From Citrobacter sp. Marseille-Q6884 (GTDB lineage: Bacteria; Pseudomonadota; Gammaproteobacteria; Enterobacterales; Enterobacteriaceae), in the NCBI RefSeq assembly GCF_945906775.1, contig NZ_CAMDRE010000002.1, forward strand, positions 744,001 to 808,000: DNA of 64,000 nucleotides, written 5' to 3'. The translations under genes were made by a program, and so were the position numbers. Under the pieces are notes generated by a model, which worked only from the letters and a program-made list of their open reading frames with translations, had not been told where the DNA came from and made no database searches. This document shows positions 1 through 8,669 of the stretch, piece after piece. How positions within the stretch are numbered: position 1 is the stretch's first letter; every line of letters begins with the position of its first letter.

Positions 1-675
1 GCCGAGAATGTTTTCGATAAAGTCTTTCACTTCACGACCACGTTCGCCGATCAGTCCGACGACGATGACATCGGCCTGGGTGTAACGCGCCATCATGCCG
101 AGCAGGACGCTTTTACCGACGCCTGAACCGGCGAAAAGCCCCATACGCTGGCCACGACCAACGGTGAGCAGCGCATTGATCGGGCGTACCCCGGTATCCA
201 GCACGTGCTCAATGGCGGTTCGTTGCAAGGGGTTAAACGGCGGCGTAATTAACGCCCCGGTTTCGGTGGTATCGGGGGCGGGCAGACCGTCGAGCGGTTT
301 ACCGCTGCCGTCGAGCACGCGTCCAAGCAGGGCCGGACCCAGCGGTAATTGTTTCCCGCTTTGCAGACCTTCTCCGGCCATGTTTTTGGCGTAAACGCGC
401 GCGCCGGGCAGCACGCCTTCAACTTCTTCGAGCGGCATCAGAAACAGGCGTTGACCGTTAAAGCCCACCACTTCACTTTCGACTTCCTGGGTTTCGTTAC
501 CTTCCTGGCGTTCAATCACGCAGGTTGCGCCCAACGGCAGTTGTAAGCCGGTCGCTTCCAGTACCAGCCCCGTTGCGCGGGTCAGGCGTCCGTAGCGGCG
601 GACTGACGGAAGCAGCGACATTTTCTCTTCGAAGTTATCCAGCGTGTTGAGCCAGCGAGTCAGGCGAGTGGTCAT
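1..675 (-). CDS. fliI: FliI flagellar export ATPase (N-terminal 225 residues; gene runs off the window)
   Basis: FliI is the cytoplasmic F1-beta-like ATPase of the flagellar type III export apparatus; it delivers substrates with FliH. The frame is open from an ATG at 675 to the window edge, about half of the usual ~457 residues. A Walker A motif AGSGVGKS is encoded near positions 109-132, which puts its lysine at residue 188, as known for the enterobacterial enzyme. The start overlaps the fliH stop (TAATG), so the two are probably translationally coupled. The Walker B half lies outside the window. Confidence 0.96.
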   Translation of the reverse strand, partial: MTTRLTRWLNTLDNFEEKMSLLPSVRRYGRLTRATGLVLEATGLQLPLGATCVIERQEGNETQEVESEVVGFNGQRLFLMPLEEVEGVLPGARVYAKNMAGEGLQSGKQLPLGPALLGRVLDGSGKPLDGLPAPDTTETGALITPPFNPLQRTAIEHVLDTGVRPINALLTVGRGQRMGLFAGSGVGKSVLLGMMARYTQADVIVVGLIGERGREVKDFIENILG

Positions 676-1382
676 TACACAACTCCTGGTGCGGCCAGGC
701 GGCAGAGCTCTTGCCAGCGCGTTGCTACGCTGGCATCCAGATCGCCTTCGTCAGCCGAGACTTTACACCCGCCGTGATGCAGCGTGGGATCGCCGCGCAA
801 CCGCCAGCCGTGCAGACTCAGAGTCGCCCCCAGCATTTCTTCGACACGCTGAAGATCGTCCGGGTGCACGCGCAACTGCGGCTTACCGCTAAACAGCGGC
901 TCCTGTTGTAACAACTGTTGGATTTGCTTAATCAGCGCAGCGTTATCCACGATAGGCGTCTGACCGATCACCTGACGCGCGGCTTCCAGCGCCATTTGCA
1001 TCAGACGCGAGGCGATCACGCTGTCGAGGGCATCCAGCGTATTTTGAAATTCGCTCACCAGTTGCTGCATGCGCGCGTGAATGGGCGCATGCTGCGCGCG
1101 CGCCTGGCTCTGACCCTGTTCCAGGCCCTGTGCCAAACCCTCCTGATAACCTTGGTCATGTCCTTTTTGACGACCTTCCGCCAGACCCGCGTTATAGCCT
1201 TGTTCGTGCGCCTGGAGCTGCAACTGCGCAAGTTGTTGTTCAAGTTGTTGTTCTGCAGACAGTTGCGGTTCTTCTGCGTCGTCGGTTAACGGCGTTGTGC
1301 TGTCATCGGCCAGAACGAACTCTGCCATGGGTGGCGCGAGGTCGTCCGGCGTCCAGACTTTCCACGGCAGTTCGTTAGACAT
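675..1382 (-). CDS. fliH: FliH, regulator of the FliI export ATPase
   Basis: 235 residues, the usual FliH length. FliH is a stator-like partner that binds FliI and tethers it to FliN at the C ring. The N-terminus MSNELPWKVWTPDDLAPP is typical, followed by an acidic stretch and a long Gln/Ala/Glu-rich coiled coil (about 40-110) with repeated GxxxG-like spacing (EGRQKGHDQGYQEGLAQG), a known FliH feature. It overlaps fliG by 8 bp upstream and fliI by 1 bp downstream, in the order fliF-G-H-I. Confidence 0.96.
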   Translation of the reverse strand: MSNELPWKVWTPDDLAPPMAEFVLADDSTTPLTDDAEEPQLSAEQQLEQQLAQLQLQAHEQGYNAGLAEGRQKGHDQGYQEGLAQGLEQGQSQARAQHAPIHARMQQLVSEFQNTLDALDSVIASRLMQMALEAARQVIGQTPIVDNAALIKQIQQLLQQEPLFSGKPQLRVHPDDLQRVEEMLGATLSLHGWRLRGDPTLHHGGCKVSADEGDLDASVATRWQELCRLAAPGVV

Positions 1383-2370
1383 AGGTATCCTCGCCGCTGC
1401 CGATTACCATCTCGCCGGTTTCGGCCAGACGACGCACAATAAGCAGGATCGCTTTCTGTTCGTTTTCCACCTGAGACAAACGCACCGGGCCACGGTTGGC
1501 GAGGTCGTCGCGCAGGATATCGGCGGCACGCTGCGACATGTTGCGCAGGAACTTCTCGCGCAGCGGTTGTTCTGCGCCTTTCAGGGCAATCAGCAACGAT
1601 TCGGAATCCACTTCCTGCAGCAGACGCTGGATGCTGCGGTCGTCGACGTCCACCAGATTTTCGAAAAGGAACATCTCGTCGATAATTTTCTGCGCCAGTT
1701 CGCCGTCAAATTCGCGCACGGCGGTAATAACCGCTTCTTCCTGCTGGGTTTTCATCAGGTTGATGATTTCTGCTGCGGTTCTCACGCCGCCCATTTTGCT
1801 GCGTTTGAGATTCTGACCGTCGAGCAGGCCATTCAACACTTCGGTCAATTCCGCCAGTGCGGCTGGCTGCACGCCGCCAAAGGTGGCAATACGCAGCATC
1901 ACATCGTGGCGTAAACGTTCGTCGAACAGCGCCAGAATATCGGCGGCCTGGCCACGCTTGAGGTGTACCAGAATGGTGGCAATAATCTGCGGGTGTTCGT
2001 CGCGGATAAGGTCGGCGGCGCTTTGCGGCTCCATAAAGTTGAGCGTTTCAATGCCGCTGGTGGTATCACGGGTTTCCAGAATATCTTCCAGCAGGCTGGA
2101 GGCGCGTTCTTCGCCCAGCGCTTTCACCAGTACGGAGCGCAGGTATTCGTTGGCGTTGATGTTCAGCGCCGCAAACTGCTCGGCTTCCTGCTCAAATTCG
2201 GCCAGCACCTCCGTTAACTGCTTATTGGAGATCTGCCTGACGTTGGCCATCGCCGTGCTGAGTGCCTGCACTTCGCGCGTGGAAAGGTGCTTAAACACCT
2301 CCGCCGCGCGATCTTCGCCAATGGTCATCAACAAAATGACGCTTTTATCGGTGCCGCTAAGATTACTCAT
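1375..2370 (-). CDS. fliG: FliG, flagellar motor switch protein
   Basis: 331 residues, the standard length. FliG sits on the cytoplasmic face of the MS ring and converts stator ion flow into torque through charged C-terminal residues. The sequence begins MSNLSGTDKSVILLMTIGED and contains the EHPQIIATILVHL motif of the middle domain and the MFLFENLVDVDDRSIQRLL segment of the torque domain. It overlaps fliF by 8 bp and fliH by 8 bp, so the block is one tightly packed transcript. Confidence 0.97.
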   Translation of the reverse strand: MSNLSGTDKSVILLMTIGEDRAAEVFKHLSTREVQALSTAMANVRQISNKQLTEVLAEFEQEAEQFAALNINANEYLRSVLVKALGEERASSLLEDILETRDTTSGIETLNFMEPQSAADLIRDEHPQIIATILVHLKRGQAADILALFDERLRHDVMLRIATFGGVQPAALAELTEVLNGLLDGQNLKRSKMGGVRTAAEIINLMKTQQEEAVITAVREFDGELAQKIIDEMFLFENLVDVDDRSIQRLLQEVDSESLLIALKGAEQPLREKFLRNMSQRAADILRDDLANRGPVRLSQVENEQKAILLIVRRLAETGEMVIGSGEDTYV

Positions 2371-4042
2371 GTTCGTTATTTATCCACTGGCGGATGACCA
2401 GCGCCACGACGCGCGGATCGTTGTCTGACATTTCACGAATACGCTGGCTCATGACTTCTGCACCCAGACGCTGATTCGTACGACGTTGCTGAGTCTGCTC
2501 GTCTTTGCTGAGGCGAACTTCTACCGCTTCTTCGGTTTCCTGACGGATACGCGTTTGTTCTTGCGCAATTTTCGCTTCTTCGCTGCGACGTGCCAGCTGA
2601 GGACGTACGGCTTTACGCCACAGGATCCAGGCGACTAACAGAACCAGCAACCAACGTCCGGCGGTCATCAGCTGTTCAATAAAGGACTGCTGCTGCCAGA
2701 AGGGGAGCTCTCCACCGCTGTCGTCGGTCGCCGTGAAGGGAGAATTCACCACATTCAGGGTATCGCCACGCTTGTCGGAGAAGCCCATTGCTTCACGGGT
2801 CAGATCTTCAATTTGTTTCATCTGATCGGCGGTTAACGGCAGCGGTTTACCATCCGGCAACGTTTTATAGTTGACGACCACCGCCACCGACAGGCGTTGC
2901 ACATCGCCTACGTTCATCCTGGTGTGACGAATGGTGCGGTCAACTTCATAGTTGCTGGTTTCATTGCGCTGGGTATTACGTGGACCGGCGTTGGTGTTAT
3001 TCGCCGTTTGCGTCGTTTGTGTGTTCTGCGCATTTTGTTGATTCGCCGGTGGCGTAGCGATTGGCGCGGTATTTGCCGGGGCCGGTTGATTCGATAAGGC
3101 GCCTGGCACGCCGCCTGGGTATCCGCTACCTATCTGTTCACTGACGTTAAGCTGACGGGAACGTAGTACAGCCTGCGAGTCATCACCGTTCGGGCGGTAC
3201 TGCTCTTCGGTTTGCTCTTTGTTGGCAAAATCCAGCTGTGCGGTGACCTGCGCATGTACGTTACCGTTACCGACGATAGGAGAGAGGATCGATTCGATAC
3301 GACGCTGAACGCGACCTTCTACGTCACTGGCGTATTTTAACTGTGCATCGTTCAGATCGCGGCTACTGGTATTCGACTGGGTTAACAGATGACCGGCCTG
3401 ATCGACCAGGGTGACGTTGCCCGGCGGTAACCCTGCAACAGCGCTGGAAACCAGATGGGTGACAGCGCTAATTTGTCCTTCGTCCAGCGCCCGACCCGGT
3501 TCCAGGTTTACGGTAACGGAAGCAGAAGGGGATTTTTGCTCACGGACGAACAGCGACGGTTTGGGCAAGGCCAGGTGGACGCGGGCGCGTTTGACCGGCC
3601 CCAGCGTTTCGATGGTACGGGCCAGTTCTCCTTCCAGCGCACGCTGGTAGTTAACCTGCTCGCTAAACTGGCTGATACCAAATTTTTCCTGATCCAACAG
3701 TTCAAAGCCTACCGCGCCGCCTTTCGGCAAGCCTTGCTGTGCCAGACGCAAGCGCAGTTCATGGACTTTATCGGCAGGAACTTCGATGGCGCCGCTACCT
3801 TCGGTGAAACGATAGGGCACGTTCATCTGCGTCAGTTGGGTGACAATCGCGCCACCATCCTGATCGGAAAGGTTGCTGAACAGCGTGCGGTAGTCAGGCG
3901 CTTTGGCCCACAGAACCATCGCCACGACGATAGCGACGGCGGCAGCGCCCGCCACGATCAGTGGAATTCTGGGATTTGCGCGCAGGCGGTTTAACCACTC
4001 GAGAGGTTTAAGTGGGGTTGCAGTCGATGCTGTCGCACTCAT
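2363..4042 (-). CDS. fliF: FliF, MS-ring protein of the flagellar basal body
   Basis: 559 residues, as in Salmonella and E. coli. FliF forms the inner-membrane MS ring on which the rotor and export gate are built. Two membrane segments are visible: residues about 26-46 (IPLIVAGAAAVAIVVAMVLW) and about 455-473 before the cytoplasmic tail that binds FliG. Between them are the ring-building motifs and a low-complexity Gln/Thr/Asn-rich linker (about 310-350). It is the first gene of the leftward fliF-G-H-I operon and is divergent from fliE. Confidence 0.97.
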   Translation of the reverse strand: MSATASTATPLKPLEWLNRLRANPRIPLIVAGAAAVAIVVAMVLWAKAPDYRTLFSNLSDQDGGAIVTQLTQMNVPYRFTEGSGAIEVPADKVHELRLRLAQQGLPKGGAVGFELLDQEKFGISQFSEQVNYQRALEGELARTIETLGPVKRARVHLALPKPSLFVREQKSPSASVTVNLEPGRALDEGQISAVTHLVSSAVAGLPPGNVTLVDQAGHLLTQSNTSSRDLNDAQLKYASDVEGRVQRRIESILSPIVGNGNVHAQVTAQLDFANKEQTEEQYRPNGDDSQAVLRSRQLNVSEQIGSGYPGGVPGALSNQPAPANTAPIATPPANQQNAQNTQTTQTANNTNAGPRNTQRNETSNYEVDRTIRHTRMNVGDVQRLSVAVVVNYKTLPDGKPLPLTADQMKQIEDLTREAMGFSDKRGDTLNVVNSPFTATDDSGGELPFWQQQSFIEQLMTAGRWLLVLLVAWILWRKAVRPQLARRSEEAKIAQEQTRIRQETEEAVEVRLSKDEQTQQRRTNQRLGAEVMSQRIREMSDNDPRVVALVIRQWINNEHE

Positions 4043-4258
4043 CTCGCACCTCGTGGATTATCGTGGACGGCGTTTTTTGCAAAGTGGAACAAGACTCACT
4101 CCCGGGTCAGCAAACTCGAAAAATTGACGGTCTCATTATTTGCGGTTTCAAATTTTTCTATGCGCCAAAAACCGAGGTTTTTTATCGTTATTTAACGCCT
4201 TTATCCTATTGACGAACTGGTAATCTCAGCTACGTAAAAAAACATCCAGGGGATCAGA
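4043..4258. promoter_or_regulatory. Divergent fliF / fliE promoter region
   Basis: 216 bp separate the two divergent start codons. The centre is AT-rich (4135-4215), as expected for an FlhDC-activated class 2 flagellar promoter region. I see no perfect sigma-28 motif, and exact -10/-35 boxes cannot be fixed by eye. A good ribosome binding site (AGGGGATCAG) precedes fliE. Confidence 0.55.
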
Positions 4259-4573
4259 ATGTCGGCAATACAGGGGATTGAAGGGGTCATCAGCCAGCTA
4301 CAGGCCACGGCGATGTCCGCAAAAATGCAGGATGTACAGCCACAATCGACCGTGAGTTTCGCCGGTCAACTGCATGCGGCGTTGGACAGAATCAGCGATA
4401 CGCAGACGGCTTCTCGCGTTCAGTCAGAAAAATTTGCGTTGGGTGAACCGGGTATTGCGCTAAACGATGTGATGACCGATATGCAAAAAGCATCTGTCTC
4501 AATGCAGATGGGCATTCAGGTGCGTAACAAACTGGTGTCGGCGTACCAGGAAGTGATGTCGATGCAGGTGTAG
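4259..4573 (+). CDS. fliE: FliE, basal-body rod/MS-ring junction protein
   Basis: 104 residues, full length. FliE is exported and joins the MS ring to the proximal rod. It starts MSAIQGIEGVISQLQATAMS and ends YQEVMSMQV, as in E. coli. The last three codons and stop (ATG CAG GTG TAG) are the left copy of the prophage attachment repeat, so the gene is intact but everything after its stop codon is phage DNA. Its native terminator is now about 40.8 kb away at 45351-45378. Confidence 0.97.
   Translation: MSAIQGIEGVISQLQATAMSAKMQDVQPQSTVSFAGQLHAALDRISDTQTASRVQSEKFALGEPGIALNDVMTDMQKASVSMQMGIQVRNKLVSAYQEVMSMQV
4562..4573. other. attL: 12-bp prophage attachment repeat in the 3' end of fliE
   Basis: ATGCAGGTGTAG here is repeated exactly at 45328-45339; the flanking bases differ on both sides (g/g here, c/t there). 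The integrase gene lies 27 bp inside. The repeat carries the final codons and stop of fliE, so recombination rebuilds the end of the gene. The true crossover may be shorter than the 12-bp identity. Confidence 0.88.
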
Positions 4574-4599
4574 GTTCACTAACCTAATGATATTTATAG

Positions 4600-5895
4600 T
4601 TAATACCCATCCGATCCTACTGCGTGGGGCATGGATGGGGCAAACTCACTCAATTTCTGGTTGAGTATGAGTACCTGGTCATGATTGTTTTCCGCCATCC
4701 AGGATCCGTAAACCCTGTAAACCATTTGTGCATCGGTGTGTCCCATTTGCTTCGCGATGAAGTTAGGGTTGGCACCGGCAGCTAACGACCAGCATGCGTA
4801 AGTATGTCGTGATTGGTATGCTCTGCGATAACGAACTCCGGTGCGTCTCATTGCCGCCTCCCACGACTGGTTGATCGATCCCACTGCGTAATGATGCCCT
4901 GCACGGCCATTGCGCGATACTATTTGTGGGTTGAAAACGAATGTGCATGGATGCACATCAGCACGACCATATTCACGCAGTTTCACCTCAACCTGATATT
5001 GCTTTCCTAACCTGGTCATTTCAGCCTGGTTCTTCAGCACATCGATGGCTGGCTGAATTAGGTTTATGATACGGTCCGTTCCGGCCTCAGTTTTTGGAAG
5101 GGTGAACTCCTTCGTTAAAGTGTGGTTGCGACGGATCATCATCGTTCCTGCTTTCAGATCGATATCTTCCCATGCCAGCGATACCAGTTCCCCATGCCTA
5201 ACCCCCGTGTACACTGCCAGCGACCACATGTTTTTCAGTTGTTGATGAGTACATGCGTTAATGAGTCTGACGAACTCCTCTCGTGTGAGTGGATCTGGTT
5301 CAGTACGTGACCGTTTAAGCATGGAAATACCGCTAAACGGATTTGCCTTAACATAACCACTGTCCGCAGCGAAGTTAAACATTCCTGACATCGTTCTCAT
5401 GTAGTTGTTGACCGTTCTGACAGACCGACCTTTTATCGGCGTTTTCTGTCCTGTCTTCAATACGTGATAACCGGTTAATAACTCCTTCCTGATAAACAGC
5501 AGGTCTTCCTGCGTCACAGCAGATACCAACTTATCGCCACCAATTCTCGGCACCATGTTGCGCGTTATTGATGAATAGCGCGACATCGCATTGGTGCTGA
5601 TCTCCATACGCTTCAGTTCAAGCCACTTATTCGCCAGCTCAAGCACGGTGATCTCCTTGCTCTCCACCCCAAACTTTCTCAGGTTCGGTGAGTCCGGGAA
5701 CTGAGCGGCATAGTTGAAGTTTCCGGTCTTAATCGCGAAGCACACCGACGCGCGCAGCTCGCCAGCGATCTTTCTGTTTTTTGGTGTATCCGGCACGCCG
5801 AGGCTTTCACGCACCCGGCTGCCTTTATAGATGAACCATATGCGGAGCGTTCCGCCGTGGTTCTCCACGCCTGTTGGGTATGCTGACTTAGCCAT
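4600..5895 (-). CDS. int: Tyrosine-recombinase integrase
   Basis: 431 residues. It catalyses site-specific recombination between phage attP and the fliE-end attB. The C-terminal catalytic domain shows the family residues: the first Arg in YTGVRHGELVSLAWEDID, the HxxR-type box in RRAYQSRHTYACWSLAAG, and MGHTDAQMVYRVYGSWM with the nucleophilic tyrosine. The N-terminal part (1-80) looks like a phage arm-type DNA-binding domain. Its stop codon is 27 bp from attL and it reads towards attL, the normal lambdoid arrangement. The last codons overlap candidate arm-binding repeats at 4625-4641. Confidence 0.95.
   Translation of the reverse strand: MAKSAYPTGVENHGGTLRIWFIYKGSRVRESLGVPDTPKNRKIAGELRASVCFAIKTGNFNYAAQFPDSPNLRKFGVESKEITVLELANKWLELKRMEISTNAMSRYSSITRNMVPRIGGDKLVSAVTQEDLLFIRKELLTGYHVLKTGQKTPIKGRSVRTVNNYMRTMSGMFNFAADSGYVKANPFSGISMLKRSRTEPDPLTREEFVRLINACTHQQLKNMWSLAVYTGVRHGELVSLAWEDIDLKAGTMMIRRNHTLTKEFTLPKTEAGTDRIINLIQPAIDVLKNQAEMTRLGKQYQVEVKLREYGRADVHPCTFVFNPQIVSRNGRAGHHYAVGSINQSWEAAMRRTGVRYRRAYQSRHTYACWSLAAGANPNFIAKQMGHTDAQMVYRVYGSWMAENNHDQVLILNQKLSEFAPSMPHAVGSDGY
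4625..4641. repeat. Candidate integrase arm-type sites, left end
   Basis: Two copies of TGGGGC at 4625-4630 and 4636-4641, 11 bp apart, with ATGG between. The right end has TGGGAC twice with the same 11-bp spacing (45184 and 45195). Paired short repeats close to both att sites are what lambda-type integrase arm sites look like. They also encode the Int C-terminus, so this role is inferred. Confidence 0.45.
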
Positions 5896-5940
5896 TATTC
5901 CCTCCTGACGTCCAAGAGCCTGCTAAGCATAAACGGATCT

Positions 5941-6186
5941 TCATTGGCGCGCACCAGGCTGTTTCTTTGACATGCTCTCAACCCACTGGTCGACAGCCTT
6001 TCTGTTGTACATGCATTCGCTGTTCTTCTTCGGCACACCGTCCGGGGAAACGTGAAGATATTCCCGTCCGATCATCCAGCAATTTTTGCGGGCCCGCTCG
6101 ATAGTGCCCGGGCGAAGGCCGGTAATCTCGACGAGCTTTTCTTCGGTTACCCAGTCGTTAGGTACGATTAAGGTCATTTCGCTCAT
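5941..6186 (-). CDS. xis: Excisionase (Xis-like, DUF1233 type)
   Basis: 81 residues, upstream of int in the same direction. A small basic protein with a winged-helix-like N-terminus (WVTEEKLVEITGLRPGTIERAR) that resembles phage excisionases of the DUF1233 group; these bend attachment-site DNA to direct Int towards excision. The 45 bp between it and int carry the int ribosome binding site (GGAGGG). Family call is from memory of the motif; position supports it. Confidence 0.8.
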   Translation of the reverse strand: MSEMTLIVPNDWVTEEKLVEITGLRPGTIERARKNCWMIGREYLHVSPDGVPKKNSECMYNRKAVDQWVESMSKKQPGARQ

Positions 6187-6293
6187 GCTTTTCTCCAGGT
6201 AAAAAGAATGCCCTCACAATGGAGGGCAAATGGTGGATAACGTGGCAGTGCATTCGCACCCAATAGCCAGCTCATAACTGGCTATCAGTTGCG

Positions 6294-6524
6294 TCAATTT
6301 CCGGTACTTCCGAGCAAGAGAGTTGCGTTTCCTTCTTTGTCCCGGTAGACCTCGAAATACTCAGTCCATTTATTCTCATTCGTGCCTGGTTGTGGCGTAA
6401 AATCTCTGACCTCAATATTCCCTCCCTGGTCGTAGTGGGTTGTACCGCTCTCGTGATAGATGACCTGAACGACGGCATCCTGCGGCATCGTCTTCAGCCA
6501 TTCTATAAACGCCTGTACGTCCAT
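6294..6524 (-). CDS. Hypothetical phage early protein
   Basis: 76 residues, MDVQAFIEWLKTMPQDAVVQ..., with a good ribosome binding site (GGAGAGATT) before the ATG. It resembles small acidic proteins that lie next to xis in many lambdoid phages; no known function or catalytic motif is visible. A 68-aa frame on the same strand (6272-6478) is a shadow. Part of the pL transcript. Confidence 0.65.
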   Translation of the reverse strand: MDVQAFIEWLKTMPQDAVVQVIYHESGTTHYDQGGNIEVRDFTPQPGTNENKWTEYFEVYRDKEGNATLLLGSTGN

Positions 6525-6533
6525 AATCTCTCC

Positions 6534-6692
6534 TCATGCCGCCCGCATAGCGCGGAGGCGTTTTAAGTGTTCTGCTGTTTCAAGTTCGGCTCGTATCTGT
6601 GCCGCCTCGTGTGGGTCGAGGTGCTCGAAGTCGTTATTAAATCGGTCGATTGAAGCGGTGTTGATCCGCCCCTGTCGCCAGTAGCGGACTAT
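6534..6692 (-). pseudogene. Remnant of a small early gene (no start codon)
   Basis: An open frame of about 52 codons ends in TGA at 6536-6534, encoding ...FNNDFEHLDPHEAAQIRAEL and ending KRLRAMRAA. The composition is clearly protein-like, but there is a TAA just upstream (6695-6693) and no ATG, GTG or TTG start with a ribosome binding site. It is best read as the C-terminal remnant of a phage early gene whose 5' part was lost. The stretch up to 6735 holds nothing else I recognise. Confidence 0.4.
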
Positions 6693-6735
6693 TTAGGATG
6701 TGCAACTGTGGATGATGACTGGCCAGTTATGCTGG

Positions 6736-7119
6736 TCAGCGTATATCTGACCCCGTTGAATTAGCTGGAAAATTGAGTAACTCCTGCATCATGAGGAAGA
6801 CAATCATTGCGGCGCGGAGTGGGTTAGTGTCATAGTATGATTTCGTGGTCGCGTTATTGAGCGCGTAAGATTTCCATTCGCTATTCTTCCATTCATGCCA
6901 TTCGATATTAATTTTGCGTTCAACGATAATCGGCCATGCGTCCGCCGGGTTGTTGCAGTAGTCAGGGATATCTATTTGGTTCCATCCATCACCTGATGGG
7001 CCGCAATCGTAAAAGCATGAATTATCTGCACTCAGGCACATATGTTCGATGTCTGGGCTGAATACCGCTAACACCACGCAGTTAATCTCAAAGTCACTCA
7101 TCTTGCTGTAATCCATCAC
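6736..7119 (-). CDS. Phage protein of the DUF2591 / NinX type
   Basis: 127 residues. It has the family pattern of an N-terminal MDYSKMSDFEIN and a C-terminal NPLRAAMIVFLMMQELLN, which I associate with DUF2591 (NinX) proteins common in lambdoid phages; their function is unknown. The start overlaps the stop of the zinc-finger gene upstream (ATGA-type junction at 7116-7119). The first two codons are both ATG; either could be used. Confidence 0.7.
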   Translation of the reverse strand: MMDYSKMSDFEINCVVLAVFSPDIEHMCLSADNSCFYDCGPSGDGWNQIDIPDYCNNPADAWPIIVERKINIEWHEWKNSEWKSYALNNATTKSYYDTNPLRAAMIVFLMMQELLNFPANSTGSDIR

Positions 7120-7337
7120 ATCCTCCCAATCTTCTTACGCAATTCCATATCGCTCTGGCATCCGACGCACATCGTGCATCCCGGATACGCTTTCCGGCGC
7201 GCATCCAGTAACTTGTCGCCGCATTCCTCACAGTGCGTTGCTGATACTGCTGAGTGGTTGAGTCTGTGAGCCTGAATAGCGTTTTCGCGCATCATCTCTT
7301 CGAGAGCGCTGGCTTGGTCGATGATTTCAGATGTCAT
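7116..7337 (-). CDS. TraR/DksA-like zinc-finger protein
   Basis: 73 residues with a C4 zinc finger, CEECGDKL (about 36-43) and CTMCVGCQ (about 55-62), on an N-terminal helix, the plan of short phage TraR/DksA proteins. Family members of this size bind RNA polymerase through the secondary channel and mimic DksA plus ppGpp. It sits between the methyltransferase gene (4-bp overlap) and the DUF2591 gene (4-bp overlap), a translationally coupled group. Confidence 0.75.
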   Translation of the reverse strand: MTSEIIDQASALEEMMRENAIQAHRLNHSAVSATHCEECGDKLLDARRKAYPGCTMCVGCQSDMELRKKIGRM

Positions 7338-7816
7338 GATTCGGAACCTTTTATAAAGATAATCCAGTGAGTTTTGTCGCTCTTACCGGTGCGCTGACCG
7401 ATGATTGGCTTAACGTCAGTCAAAGCTAAAATCTGGCTGACAGGTATCTGAGTTTCATTCCATTTGAAGATGAGAACGCCTTGTGGCCATAGCACCCTGA
7501 ATGCTTCAGCGAAACCGGCGCGAATGTCGTCACGCCACGTTTCTTTGTTGAGCCGCCCGTACTTTTTCCCCATCCACGCGTTATCGCCGACACGTTCTAG
7601 GTGCGGCGGATCGAACACGACGACAGGAAAAGTGTTATCGGCAAAGGGTAGGGCGCGGAAATCAGCTATAAGGTCCGGGCTGATAACCAACTGGCGACCG
7701 TCACAAAGCACGTGTTCTTCTGCGCGAATATCGCTAAACACTGCTCTTTCGTCCTGCTTGTCGAACCAGAACATGCGAGAGCCGCAGCACATATCCAGAA
7801 TTGAAACTTCGCTCAT
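7334..7816 (-). CDS. SAM-dependent methyltransferase, DPP[HYWF]-motif type
   Basis: 160 residues from the ATG at 7816, chosen because GGGAG lies 8 bases upstream; a GTG at 7822 in frame is less likely. The N-terminal ILDMCCGSRMFWF is the SAM-binding motif I and VVVFDPPHLE (about 90-99) the catalytic motif IV typical of amino-methyltransferases acting on DNA. The short length, with no separate recognition domain, fits phage orphan methylases. Target is unknown; protecting phage DNA from restriction is the usual role. Confidence 0.78.
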   Translation of the reverse strand: MSEVSILDMCCGSRMFWFDKQDERAVFSDIRAEEHVLCDGRQLVISPDLIADFRALPFADNTFPVVVFDPPHLERVGDNAWMGKKYGRLNKETWRDDIRAGFAEAFRVLWPQGVLIFKWNETQIPVSQILALTDVKPIIGQRTGKSDKTHWIIFIKGSES

Positions 7817-7913
7817 AATCACTGCTCCCTAAACTGTCGGTTAATTCGGTTGAAGGTGAACGCCAGCAATAAAAAAGGCCGACATAGCGACCTTGTGATT
7901 CGTTTGGTTAGCG

Positions 7914-8669
7914 TCATGCTGCGTCCTCAATCTGGTTTAAGCAGGGAGAATGCTGCTGCAGCCACTCTTGGAACCTGTCCATTGCCAAGGGCTTTAATTC
8001 TGTCCACCCCGAAGGCCACATCATCAGCCACTCTGCGTAGTTTGGGCAGATGTTCAGGCCAGGCGTTTCCTCCCCGCCATCCTGCAAATGCTTCCATGCT
8101 AACCAGTCCTCCAGGTTGTGACGGTGCTCCCCGGTTCTCGCTCTGCACCATGCTATCCCATGACTTCCCATGCTTGCCCTTGGTGTAGGCTGCAATCCAG
8201 ATACGGTCACGTCGATGGGGCGCTCCAAGGTCTGATGCTGATAAACAACACCATTCCGAATCAAACCCCATTTTGGCAAGGTCACTAATGACCATTGCAA
8301 GTCCTCTTCCCACAAGCAAAGGTGAGTTTTCCACGAATGCGAATCTAGGTCGTACCTCACCGATGATTCTTGCCATTTGCCTCCAAAGTCCAGATCGACT
8401 TCCGTCGATTCCTGCTCCTTTTCCTGCTCCTGATATGTCCTGGCATGGAAACCCGCCAGAAACGACATCAACAATTCCCCGCCACGGTTTTCCGTCAAAG
8501 CTACACACGTCAGACCAAATCGGGAAAGGTCGGAAAATTCCATCGTTTTGTCGTTGCGCGAGAACTTGTGCGGCGTAGGCATCACGTTCAACTGCGCAGA
8601 CTGTTCGCCACCCAAGGAGGTGTCCACCGAGTACTCCTCCACCAGCGCCTGCGAAAAGAGCCAACTCAT
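7914..8669 (-). CDS. Full-length second reading frame overprinting dcm
   Basis: 251 codons on the same strand as the cytosine methyltransferase but in another frame, covering almost the entire gene. It starts with ATG at 8669, four bases after the dcm GTG, and the shared GGAGG lies 8 bases from this ATG. The translation does not look random: DSHSWKTHLCLWEEDL, VTLPKWGLIRNG, LQPTPRASMGSHG and NYAEWLMMWPSGWTELKP match, from memory, a recurring phage protein pattern (PTPT... and WLMGWPxGWT). No function is known to me. It may be a true second gene or an out-of-frame echo of conserved methylase motifs. Confidence 0.5.
   Translation of the reverse strand: MSWLFSQALVEEYSVDTSLGGEQSAQLNVMPTPHKFSRNDKTMEFSDLSRFGLTCVALTENRGGELLMSFLAGFHARTYQEQEKEQESTEVDLDFGGKWQESSVRYDLDSHSWKTHLCLWEEDLQWSLVTLPKWGLIRNGVVYQHQTLERPIDVTVSGLQPTPRASMGSHGIAWCRARTGEHRHNLEDWLAWKHLQDGGEETPGLNICPNYAEWLMMWPSGWTELKPLAMDRFQEWLQQHSPCLNQIEDAA

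Noticed and set aside
1297..1914. 205-codon frame opposite fliG
   Set aside because: Antisense to the conserved fliG/fliH genes with no start signal; shadow frame.
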